DNA from: Clostridium_AI sp002297865
GTDB taxonomy: Bacteria > Bacillota > Clostridia > Lachnospirales > Lachnospiraceae
NCBI GenBank assembly: GCA_937903005.1
Contig: CALFNR010000073.1
Coordinates: forward strand, 1-62,286
Direction of reading: 5' to 3'
Length of the DNA stretch: 62,286 bases
This document shows, one piece after another, positions 54,417 through 62,286 of the stretch. A model generated the notes under the pieces. That model made no database searches. It saw nothing but the letters and a program-made list of their open reading frames with translations, and was not told where the DNA came from. Both the position numbers and the translations under genes were made by a program. Each line of letters begins with the position of its first letter. The first letter of the stretch is position 1.

Positions 54417-54856
54417 TCCGTTATATTACTTTGTTCATATTGAAAGTCCATCTGCCAGCTTTCAATTTCCTGTTGAGCTGTATTGTGAATTTCCAGTTCT
54501 AAAATACATCCTGTATTCCACCTGCTTTGTATGTATGGAGTAACGGAATACGTATCTTCTTTTACTTCCTTTAGTATTCCTAACCGTTCATAATAATCTG
54601 GAATAGCTGGTGTTTCTTCATAACTGCTGATTACACCAAAGCTTACGGACTGTCCTGGTTGAATATCCTGGTTATAGCCGGCATTTTTTATACGGTACGT
54701 TTCGTCTTCCCTTGCTGTAATGGAAGCGTTCCAGATCTGCTCATACTGATCTTCTGATTCATACTCAATCATCCAGTTTTTTATGGTTTTATCTCCAGTA
54801 TTGGTTATGGTAATTTCGGCTTTATAATGTTTCTCCCATTTCACCCTCCCGTATTT
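54380..54856 (-). pseudogene. N-terminal Rhs fragment with CBM2-like domains
   Basis: An open frame without a proper start encodes one full and one partial beta-sandwich module like CBM2: AEITITNTGDKTIKNW, IWNASITA and NAGYNQDIQPGQSVSFG, then LELEIHNTAQQEIESW. It breaks off at 54380 into the Rhs repeat in another frame. The upstream part of the original large gene is lost; a stop lies just before 54856. Such modules precede Rhs repeats in large clostridial surface proteins. Confidence 0.7.
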
Positions 54857-54989
54857 GATTTATAATCGATAAGCTGAACCATTTCTCGAAATTTCTCGGT
54901 ATATTCCATGCTATTTTACTGGTACAGGAGAAGAAAAAAATTCGCTATAATAACACTAGTAGAAAAAGGTAATGTAAAGGAGACCAGCT

Positions 54990-56456
54990 ATGAAGCAACA
55001 GTTAGAAGAAATAGAACAAGTAATTGAAAAAGGTCCATACAAACCAACCTGGGCATCCTTATCCAGATGGAGAGTCCCACAGTGGTTTCAGGAGAAAAAG
55101 TTTGGAATTTTCATACACTGGGGAGTGTATAGTGTGCCAGCTTATGACAATGAGTGGTATTCAAGAAACATGTATATAGAAGGGATGAAGCCTTATGAGC
55201 ATCATATCAAGACATATGGTCCTCAAAAAGAGTTTGGCTACAAGGATTTCATTCCTATGTTTCAGGCAAAACAGTTTCATCCTGATGAGTGGGCGAAGAT
55301 TTTCAAAGAATCAGGAGCACAATACGTCTTCCCAGTAGCAGAACACCATGATGGATTTCAAATGTATAAGAGTAGCATTTCTAAGTGGAATGCCTATGAA
55401 ATGGGGCCAAAGAGAGATATTTTAGGTGAACTGAAAGCAGCACTTGAAAAAGAAGGACTTGTGTTCTGTACCTCCTCTCATCGTGCCGAGCACTGGTTTT
55501 TTATGTCACACGGGAAGAAATTTGATAGTGATATAAAAGAACCGCTAAAGCGTGGAGACTTTTACTGGCCAGCCATGCCAGAAGCCGAGCTTCACGATAT
55601 ACAAAGTAAACCATATCCCTCCGAAGAATATTTACAGGACTGGTTAATCAGAACATGTGAAATAATTGATAACTATCAGCCACGGCTTTTGTATTTTGAC
55701 TGGTGGATTCAGCATGAAGCATTTAAACCATACTTGTTAAAACTAGCAGCTTATTATTACAATCGTGGAGAAGAATGGGGAACGCCAGTGGCACTTTGTT
55801 ACAAACACGATGCTATGATGTTTGGCAGTGCCATCGTGGAAGTAGAACGTGGAGGTTTTGCAGATGTGAAACCATATGCATGGCAGACAGACACTGCAGT
55901 TGCAAGAAATTCATGGTGTTATGCAGATTCGCTTGACTATAAGAGCAGCAAAGAAATTATTTGGCAGCTCATTGATGTGGTTAGTAAAAATGGAAATCTT
56001 CTATTAAATATAGGACCAAAAGCAGACGGTACAATCCCAGAAGGAGACCAGTTGATACTGAAAGAGATTGGCGATTGGCTTAAGATAAATGGAGAAGCAA
56101 TTTACAATTCTAAGGTATGGAGAAAATCCAAGGAAGGGCCAACTAAGACAGAAGAGGGACAGTTTATGGATGGAAAACCACCTGTATACACAAAAGAGGA
56201 TTTTCGATTTACCGTAGCAAATGGCTGTATTTATGCATTTGCAATGGAGTATCCAGAGGATGGAGAGGTAAACATAAAGTCTCTCAAAAAATCTGATAAT
56301 CAAGACCTTCCAGAATTTTATGGCTTAATCAAACAGGTTTCTGTACTTGGTTATGAGGAACAACCACAATTTGAAGTGTTAGAAGATGGTTTACATATTA
56401 GAACAAAATCTGTTAAGAGTGAGTATCCAGTTGTTTTTAAAATAGAAGTGATATAG
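54990..56456 (+). CDS. GH29 alpha-L-fucosidase
   Basis: A 488-residue retaining fucosidase that removes alpha-linked L-fucose from glycans. The start of the barrel (WFQEKKFGIFIHWGVYSVPA) and the FPVAEHHDGFQMY motif are typical. The nucleophile is Asp237 in LLYFDWWI. There is no signal peptide, so it works in the cytoplasm on imported oligosaccharides. It is 11 bases ahead of the galactosidase gene, forming one operon. A TATAAT lies at 54942, but the -35 is unclear. Confidence 0.92.
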   Translation: MKQQLEEIEQVIEKGPYKPTWASLSRWRVPQWFQEKKFGIFIHWGVYSVPAYDNEWYSRNMYIEGMKPYEHHIKTYGPQKEFGYKDFIPMFQAKQFHPDEWAKIFKESGAQYVFPVAEHHDGFQMYKSSISKWNAYEMGPKRDILGELKAALEKEGLVFCTSSHRAEHWFFMSHGKKFDSDIKEPLKRGDFYWPAMPEAELHDIQSKPYPSEEYLQDWLIRTCEIIDNYQPRLLYFDWWIQHEAFKPYLLKLAAYYYNRGEEWGTPVALCYKHDAMMFGSAIVEVERGGFADVKPYAWQTDTAVARNSWCYADSLDYKSSKEIIWQLIDVVSKNGNLLLNIGPKADGTIPEGDQLILKEIGDWLKINGEAIYNSKVWRKSKEGPTKTEEGQFMDGKPPVYTKEDFRFTVANGCIYAFAMEYPEDGEVNIKSLKKSDNQDLPEFYGLIKQVSVLGYEEQPQFEVLEDGLHIRTKSVKSEYPVVFKIEVI

Positions 56457-56467
56457 GAGGAAAAATA

Positions 56468-58483
56468 ATGGCAGAGAGAGTTTGGAATCATAACAAAATT
56501 GCTTTTGGAGGAGATTATAATCCAGAACAGTGGAGTGAGGATGTATGGGAAGAAGATATGCGGCTGTTTAAGCTTGCTCATATTGATACGGTCACTCTTA
56601 ATGTATTTTCCTGGGCAAATTTACAGCCAGATGAAGAAACGTACAATTTTGAAAAATTAGACAAGATTATGAATATGGTTCGTGATAATGGGCTAAAGGT
56701 TTGTCTTGCAACCTCGACTGGAGCCCATCCTGCTTGGATGGCAAAGAAATATCCAGAAATACTACGAACTGAATTTAATGGCATGAAACGAAAATTTGGA
56801 GGACGTCATAATAGCTGTCCGAACAGTCTGGTGTATCAGAAATATGCCACAAGACTAGCAGAAAAATTAGCAGAACGATACCAGAATTATGACAATATTA
56901 TAGGCTGGCATGTATCCAATGAATTTGGACAAGAGTGTTACTGTGAAAATTGCGAGAAGGCATTTCGTGTCTGGCTAAAGAAAAAATATCATACAATCGA
57001 AGAAGTGAATCGAGTATGGAACACATCTTTCTGGGGACATACATTCTACGATTGGGATGAAATTGTACTGCCCAACTTATTAAGTGAACATTTTGAAGCA
57101 GAACGAAGCATGTTCCAAGGTATTTCCCTTGATTACAAACGATTTAACTCAGACAGCATGTTAAATTGTTACCGTATGGAATACGATGCAATCAAGAAGA
57201 TTACACCGAATATCCCAGTTACCACGAATTTGATGGGATTTTACAGACCATTAGACTATCAGAAATGGGCAAAATATTTAGATTTCGCATCATGGGATAA
57301 TTATCCTTCTTACAACGATTCTGTTGCTCAGAATGCAATGAACCATGATTTGATTCGTGGATTAAAGAGTGGTAAACCATTTATTCTAATGGAACAGACT
57401 CCAAGTGTTACAAACTGGCAGCCATATAATGCACTGAAGCGTCCAGGAGTGTTAAGACTTCAAAGTTATCAGGCAGTTGCTCATGGCTCAGATTCTATTA
57501 TGTTCTTCCAGATGCGAAGAAGCATTGGAGCTTGTGAAAAATACCATAGTGCCGTAATCGATCATTGTGGACATGAGAATACTAGGGTATTCAAAGAAGT
57601 AACTCAGATTGGAGAAGAACTTGAACGCATTGGAGATTGTATTCTTGGAGCGAGAGAAGAAGCGAAAGTAGCTATCGTATTTGATTGGGATAATTGGTGG
57701 GGAATTGAGTTATCCGCTGGTCCAACGGTAGAAATGAAATACCGAGACGAAGTAACTCGTTATTACACTGCACTGCATGAACAGAATATTGCCACAGACA
57801 TTATTAGTGTCGAAGAGGATTTGACTAAGTATGATGTAGTAATCGCACCTATTTTGTATATGACAAAAGGAAATTATGATGAAAAAATCCGTACTTATGT
57901 AAAGAATGGAGGAACCTTTGTTACTACCTTCTTTAGCGGATACGTCAATGAAAATGATTTGGTGATTACAGGTGGTTATCCAGGAAAACTTAGAGATATC
58001 TTAGGAATCTGGGTAGAGGAATCCGATGCACTTCCACCAGAATTCTATAATCATTTTGATTTTGAAAGAAAAGAGCATAGATGTGAGCTGCTATGCGATT
58101 TAATGCATTTGGAAGGAGCGGAATCCTTGGCAGAGTATAAAGAAGACTTCTATAAGGGAATGCCAGTTATTACGAAGAATTCTTATGGTTCGGGATATGC
58201 TTATTATGTAGGAACCCGTTCGGATGAGAGTTTTTATCATGATTTTATAAAGAGACTCTGCCTGGAAAAGCAGATTAAGCCGGAAGCGGATGTGCCAGAA
58301 GGAATAGAAGCGGTAAGTCGAAAAACAGAAGAACACTGCTATTTATTCTTGCTGAATCATACAGAAGTTGAAAAAAAAGTCACAATAGAGAAAGATTGCA
58401 TCGAGATTCTTACTGGAATGGAGTATAATAAGAACGATGCTATCAGCTTAGAGAAAAAGGGGGTAGCAATTTTACAGATATAA
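56468..58483 (+). CDS. GH42 beta-galactosidase
   Basis: A 671-residue cytoplasmic enzyme. The acid/base Glu152 is in WHVSNEFG and the nucleophile Glu309 in LMEQTPSVTNW. A cysteine cluster (ECYCENCEKAF) matches the zinc site of the family. GGDYNPEQW at the start is typical. With the fucosidase, it would release galactose after defucosylation of milk, mucin or plant oligosaccharides. GGAGG lies before the start. The kinase gene begins six bases on. Confidence 0.94.
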   Translation: MAERVWNHNKIAFGGDYNPEQWSEDVWEEDMRLFKLAHIDTVTLNVFSWANLQPDEETYNFEKLDKIMNMVRDNGLKVCLATSTGAHPAWMAKKYPEILRTEFNGMKRKFGGRHNSCPNSLVYQKYATRLAEKLAERYQNYDNIIGWHVSNEFGQECYCENCEKAFRVWLKKKYHTIEEVNRVWNTSFWGHTFYDWDEIVLPNLLSEHFEAERSMFQGISLDYKRFNSDSMLNCYRMEYDAIKKITPNIPVTTNLMGFYRPLDYQKWAKYLDFASWDNYPSYNDSVAQNAMNHDLIRGLKSGKPFILMEQTPSVTNWQPYNALKRPGVLRLQSYQAVAHGSDSIMFFQMRRSIGACEKYHSAVIDHCGHENTRVFKEVTQIGEELERIGDCILGAREEAKVAIVFDWDNWWGIELSAGPTVEMKYRDEVTRYYTALHEQNIATDIISVEEDLTKYDVVIAPILYMTKGNYDEKIRTYVKNGGTFVTTFFSGYVNENDLVITGGYPGKLRDILGIWVEESDALPPEFYNHFDFERKEHRCELLCDLMHLEGAESLAEYKEDFYKGMPVITKNSYGSGYAYYVGTRSDESFYHDFIKRLCLEKQIKPEADVPEGIEAVSRKTEEHCYLFLLNHTEVEKKVTIEKDCIEILTGMEYNKNDAISLEKKGVAILQI

Positions 58484-58489
58484 GAGGGG

Positions 58490-60268
58490 ATGCGTTTGTT
58501 ACAGAAGCTAAGAAGATGTATACGAAATATAAAGATACGGGAAAAAATGCTGCTGATTTATTTTATCGGCGGAATTTTGCCCATGTTGTGTGTCATTTTA
58601 TATAATAATCATGCTACAAAGAAAATGCTGATACAGCAGACCATGGAGTCGGAAGCAGCAGAATTATCGCTTATGAAAGATGCTATGTATGAAAATATTC
58701 GTGTCATTTCAGATGTATCAAAACGTCTTTATTTTGATAAAAAGATAGAAAAAATTGCATTTACAAAATACAAAAATTATGAAGAACTTTTAGACGACTA
58801 CAATAGCTATAATAAGATTACAGATTGCCTGAAAGCTTATTATCAGGAGATTGCTTTTATTAAGATCTATCTGGATAATCCAACTATATCTAATACGGCA
58901 AATTTCATATACGCAGAAGCCTCTACGAAACAGGAGTATTGGTATAAGAAAACCATAGAGGCGAAAGGAAACGTGTACTGGTCATATGTCAATGATACTT
59001 TAACCAAGAAAAAGTCCCTTAGGCTGTCTCGTGTATTATATACTCAGGATATGCGGCAAGTTGGTGTGCTCTCGATTGTAATGCAGAATAAGAGAACGGA
59101 ATTACCGATTGCAAACAGGAAAACAAAAACCCTTTTGTTATATAATAACAATGAAATTGTACATAGTAATTTTAAGGAACAGAATTATTATCAAATTATT
59201 GATATTATAAAAGATCGTTCGGAAAAGGTTTACTATGGGAAGGCCATATACAAAGGACAGGAATGTTTTCTTGTCCTTGTTCGGGTTCAGCCAGATTACT
59301 CAGAGAATTATTTTACTCTCGCCAGTATTGGGCCTTATGAACAGATTACCAAGGATGTGAATCGAACAAGTATGGCAGAATGTTTGCCGTTTCTAATCTG
59401 TATTGTCATAGCAGGATGTTGTATCGCGGCATTTTCGTATCATTTCAGCAGACAGATTAATCAGTTCCAGGAAACAATGCATGAGGCGGCAATTGGTAAC
59501 TTTAATACTGTGCTTCACCTAGAGGGAAAAGATGAACTTTCTATGCTCTATGAAGATTTGAATATTATGATTGAGGATATTAAACATCTGATGGATGAAG
59601 TAGTCGCAGAGCAGGTACAGAAAGAAAAGTTAAATGCCAGACAGAAAGAGGTCGAATTTAAGATGCTTGCTAGTCAGATTAATCCGCATTTTCTTTATAA
59701 TACTTTGGAGACCATTCGTATGAAAGCTATTGTGAATAAGCAGTCAGAGATTGCAGAGTTAGCGAAAATGCTGGCTAAGATTATGCGAAGAAATATTCAG
59801 GTTGGGGAACAGCTGGTGACGTTGGAATCAGAATTAAAGCTGGTGGAGTATTATCTGAAAATTCAGTTTTATCGTTTTGGTGATCGAATACAGTCTGAGA
59901 TTATCGTAGATGAGGATGTAGACATAGACTGCTTAATTATGCCATTGATTATCCAGCCACTTGTGGAAAATGCATTTGTTCATGGATTGGAATCTATGGA
60001 TACGGAAGGAAAACTGCTTATTCATGTCAGTTGTGATTCGGATATGATAATTACTGTTGAGGATAATGGTAGTGGAATATCGCCAGATAAGCTGTTGGAA
60101 ATTATGAAAAATCTAAATGATTTTGAAACATTAGACCGAACCCACATCGGAATAAGCAATGTAAATCAGCGAATAAAGCTTCAGTATGGTGAGGATTTTG
60201 GACTGACAATTGCTAGTAAAGAGGGAGAGGGAACAAAGGTTACATTAAAAATTCCAAAAGTGAAATAA
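58490..60268 (+). CDS. Sensor histidine kinase, LytS/YesM type
   Basis: A 592-residue membrane kinase. One membrane segment lies at about 22-40, then an extracellular sensing region of about 240 residues, a second segment near 300, a HAMP-like linker and a coiled coil. The phospho-accepting His400 is in NPHFLYNTLE, and the ATPase boxes are NAFVHGLE and DNGSGIS. This type usually controls an AraC-like response regulator and a sugar ABC transporter. No response regulator is seen before the window ends. It follows the GH42 gene by six bases. Confidence 0.92.
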   Translation: MRLLQKLRRCIRNIKIREKMLLIYFIGGILPMLCVILYNNHATKKMLIQQTMESEAAELSLMKDAMYENIRVISDVSKRLYFDKKIEKIAFTKYKNYEELLDDYNSYNKITDCLKAYYQEIAFIKIYLDNPTISNTANFIYAEASTKQEYWYKKTIEAKGNVYWSYVNDTLTKKKSLRLSRVLYTQDMRQVGVLSIVMQNKRTELPIANRKTKTLLLYNNNEIVHSNFKEQNYYQIIDIIKDRSEKVYYGKAIYKGQECFLVLVRVQPDYSENYFTLASIGPYEQITKDVNRTSMAECLPFLICIVIAGCCIAAFSYHFSRQINQFQETMHEAAIGNFNTVLHLEGKDELSMLYEDLNIMIEDIKHLMDEVVAEQVQKEKLNARQKEVEFKMLASQINPHFLYNTLETIRMKAIVNKQSEIAELAKMLAKIMRRNIQVGEQLVTLESELKLVEYYLKIQFYRFGDRIQSEIIVDEDVDIDCLIMPLIIQPLVENAFVHGLESMDTEGKLLIHVSCDSDMIITVEDNGSGISPDKLLEIMKNLNDFETLDRTHIGISNVNQRIKLQYGEDFGLTIASKEGEGTKVTLKIPKVK

Positions 60269-60312
60269 AGCGGAATCAAATTAATAGGGTAAATTGTATC
60301 AAGATTTTGGTG

Positions 60313-60341
60313 TAGTCATATTTCACTTTTAATTCTATAAT
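60313..60341 (+). promoter_or_regulatory. Promoter of the ABC permease genes
   Basis: TAGTCA, 17-base spacer, TATAAT, 35 bases before the permease start. The transporter can therefore be expressed apart from the enzymes. Confidence 0.6.
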
Positions 60342-60376
60342 TTTAACAAGAGAAACAGGAGAGGAGCGATAAGAAG

Positions 60377-61822
60377 ATGGAGGAAGCAAAGTCAAAAAAG
60401 GTTACGGGTGCGTTACTAGTAGCCGTTCGAATTGTTACCATATTACTTGTGGTATGTTTGTTCGTACCTGGATTGAATCCTTCAAAAATATCAGGGTTAA
60501 TCAATAAGAATTTATCCCTGTTTACGTCAGGTTTGTTTTATAATCAGTTAACGAATAATTTTGGACGATGTATCAACAAAGGATGGGTACAGGAATCTAC
60601 CTTGCATATTGTATTTGTATCCAGTTTGGTTATGATAATTGGTATTGCAATTTGTGCAGCAGGTGGATGTATGTCACTTGGAGAAAGAAAGTTAAGAAAG
60701 TTAGGTTCTTATTTTTCCACGTTAGGAGCGTTAATAGCAGGAGTAAGCTTTATTGGTATTTATGTTGCTTACACGCAGTTACAGAATACAGGTAATCTGA
60801 AAAAAGTTGCACCAGTTTTACCAAACGGATTTACAATACTTCTTATTTTAGTTATAATTATGCTGATTTTATCCGTGATGGAACTTATTATTCTGCCAAA
60901 ACCTAATCAGGATGATAAGTACGAGATGCTTCCAAAATATCAGCTTTTCTTATTGTTATTACCATTTATTTCGTTATGTTTTGTATTCAGTTATCTTCCT
61001 TTAGCCGGATGGCGTTTTGCGTTCTTCCAATATAAAGCAGGAGATACACTTACAATGGATAAGTTTGTAGGATTTAAATGGTTTGCATATCTATTTAAAA
61101 ATGCTGCAACTCGTCGAGATATTGTTCGAGTAATCCGTAACACTTTGGCAATGAGTTTCTTAAACATTGCAATGTTATGGGTGCCTATGACATTTGCTAT
61201 TTTCTTGACAGAAATCAAAAGTAACAGATTCCGAAGATTTGTACAGATTTTTACCACTATACCAAACTTTATCAGCTGGGTACTGGTTTATGCGGTAGCC
61301 TTTGCTATCTTTTCTACAGACGGATTTTTAAGTACTACTTTAGTAGATGCAGGTATTATGTCAGAAGGAAAAAACTTCTTACTTGGAAGTAACCATGTCT
61401 GGTTAAAGATGTTTGGCTGGGGAATGTGGAAGTCACTTGGATGGAATGCAATTATTTACATAGCAGCCATATCTGGTATTGACCAGCAGCTCTATGAAGC
61501 AGCAACTGTAGATGGTGCGGGACGATTCCAGCGAATGTGGAATATTACAGTTCCAAGTCTGATGCCTACGTTCTGCGTACTTTTATTATTAGCAGTAGCA
61601 GGTATCTTAAATAATGGTTTGGAGCAGTACTTAGTATTCCAGAACGCTGACAATGCACAATACATCAATGTACTTGATTTATATGTTTATAAATTAGGTA
61701 TTGGAAAAGGTATCATCCCACTGTCAACAGTAGTTGGTATGGCAAAATCAATTATCAGTGTTGTTCTGTTATTTGTAGCCAATAAAATATCAAAAGCAGT
61801 TCGTGGTGAAAGTATTGTATAA
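60377..61822 (+). CDS. Sugar ABC transporter permease, LplB type with N-terminal extension
   Basis: An inner-membrane permease for an oligosaccharide. The last 300 residues are a normal LplB-type permease, with the coupling loop EAATVDGAGRFQRMWNITVP that contacts the ATPase. The first 180 residues add about four more membrane segments (TILLVVCLFVPG, MIIGIAICAAGG, TLGALIAGVSFIG, TILLILVIIMLIL) not found in ordinary members, which are about 300-320 residues. No ATPase or binding protein is within the window. GGAGAGGAG precedes the start. Confidence 0.88.
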   Translation: MEEAKSKKVTGALLVAVRIVTILLVVCLFVPGLNPSKISGLINKNLSLFTSGLFYNQLTNNFGRCINKGWVQESTLHIVFVSSLVMIIGIAICAAGGCMSLGERKLRKLGSYFSTLGALIAGVSFIGIYVAYTQLQNTGNLKKVAPVLPNGFTILLILVIIMLILSVMELIILPKPNQDDKYEMLPKYQLFLLLLPFISLCFVFSYLPLAGWRFAFFQYKAGDTLTMDKFVGFKWFAYLFKNAATRRDIVRVIRNTLAMSFLNIAMLWVPMTFAIFLTEIKSNRFRRFVQIFTTIPNFISWVLVYAVAFAIFSTDGFLSTTLVDAGIMSEGKNFLLGSNHVWLKMFGWGMWKSLGWNAIIYIAAISGIDQQLYEAATVDGAGRFQRMWNITVPSLMPTFCVLLLLAVAGILNNGLEQYLVFQNADNAQYINVLDLYVYKLGIGKGIIPLSTVVGMAKSIISVVLLFVANKISKAVRGESIV

Positions 61823-61836
61823 GGAGGGATAAGCAT

Positions 61837-62286
61837 ATGGAGGCAACAGAAACAAAGAAGAAAAAATACAAGCCTAAGAAAAGGCAGTATCGTTTAAAAC
61901 CAGGAGATTATGTATTTAATATTATCAATTACACTGTGTTTTTCATTTTTACACTAATATGCATATTCCCGTTCTATTATTTGTTTATCAATACAATTAG
62001 TGACAATGATTTAGTTCGTATTGGTGCAATTAAATTCTTCCCACAGGGGATACATTTTAAGAATTATATGGCACTGAAAAATGTAAGTGCGCTAGGTACT
62101 TCCATTATTGTTTCATTAGCGAGAACTGTAATAGGAACAGCACTAATGGTTATGGCTTCTGGTTTAACAGGATATCTGGTTACACAGAAGGAAATGTGGA
62201 AGAGAAGCTTCTGGTATCGATTTATCGTAATTACCATGTATTTTAATGCAGGCTTAATTCCATGGTTCTTAACAATGAGTATGTTA
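61837..62286 (+). CDS. Sugar ABC transporter permease, YtcP type (partial)
   Basis: 150 codons to the window edge, cut by it. The basic start (KKKYKPKKRQY), a first membrane segment (YTVFFIFTLICIFPFYYLF) and the periplasmic INTISDNDLVRIGAIKFFP loop match the second permease of LplB/YtcP transporters. It pairs with the permease 14 bases upstream. AAGGAGGG precedes the start. The EAA loop is not yet reached. Confidence 0.88.
   Translation, partial: MEATETKKKKYKPKKRQYRLKPGDYVFNIINYTVFFIFTLICIFPFYYLFINTISDNDLVRIGAIKFFPQGIHFKNYMALKNVSALGTSIIVSLARTVIGTALMVMASGLTGYLVTQKEMWKRSFWYRFIVITMYFNAGLIPWFLTMSML

Noticed and set aside
1..62286. CRISPR array, tRNA, rRNA or replication origin
   Set aside because: No regularly spaced repeats, tRNA-like cloverleafs, rRNA motifs or DnaA-box clusters were seen.

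Overview
The window reads as a chromosome segment of a low-GC, endospore-forming, fermentative Clostridia, most likely a Lachnospiraceae member. The signs are an alpha/beta-type spore protein gene, AddAB recombination genes, the IscU-like/GGGtGRT gene pair, GH94/GH29/GH42/GH13 carbohydrate enzymes, an LplB/YtcP-type sugar ABC transporter next to a LytS/YesM-type histidine kinase, and AT-rich intergenic DNA. No tRNA, rRNA, CRISPR array or replication origin was seen.

Layout. 1-10.5 kb: a decayed ISL3 transposase, nadE, a small acidic protein, a membrane-anchored FMN_bind-like protein, then addB-addA. 10.5-17.6 kb: chemotaxis receptor, spore protein, ROK repressor, LD-carboxypeptidase, methyltransferase and hslO. 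17.7-19.6 kb: an ATPase plus RloB-like pair of probable phage-defence type (AbiL/RloAB-like). 19.7-26.7 kb: GH94 phosphorylase, glyA, acyltransferase, DegV, LUD protein and a decayed tspO. 26.7-32.4 kb: topB broken by one in-frame stop, a secreted alpha-amylase with two starch-binding modules, and a beta-helix protein. 32.5-36.1 kb: a compact RiPP-type cluster of radical SAM/SPASM maturase, two tiny near-identical-leader peptides with a C-x4-GCTY-x2-C core, and an ABC exporter. 36.2-39.4 kb: IscU-like protein, GGGtGRT protein and a CorA-type transporter. 39.4-43.4 kb: an accessory patch with a short DUF4317 gene, an IS30 relic, a structured intergenic stretch and three exported or formerly exported proteins, two of them distant paralogues. 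43.7-50.4 kb: MATE exporter, pyruvate kinase with an odd KASIII-like protein and an ATPase, a lipoprotein. 50.5-52 kb: pdxS-pdxT. 52-54.9 kb: a decayed Rhs polymorphic-toxin locus with toxin tip, immunity candidate and a second ruined toxin/immunity cassette. 54.9 kb to the end: alpha-fucosidase, GH42 beta-galactosidase, histidine kinase and two sugar permeases, the second cut by the window edge.

The genes suggest a gut or plant-matter saccharolytic anaerobe that digests starch, beta-glucosides and fucosylated or galactosylated glycans. The most interesting system is the RiPP cluster at 32.5-36.1 kb. Next come the ATPase/RloB pair, the Rhs cassette graveyard, and the structured leader in front of the IscU-like/GGGtGRT pair. 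Several loci (ISL3, tspO, IS30, Rhs, Rhs immunity) are shortened by internal deletion that joins recognisable ends. This points to ongoing deletional decay in this strain, and topB shows a separate nonsense lesion.
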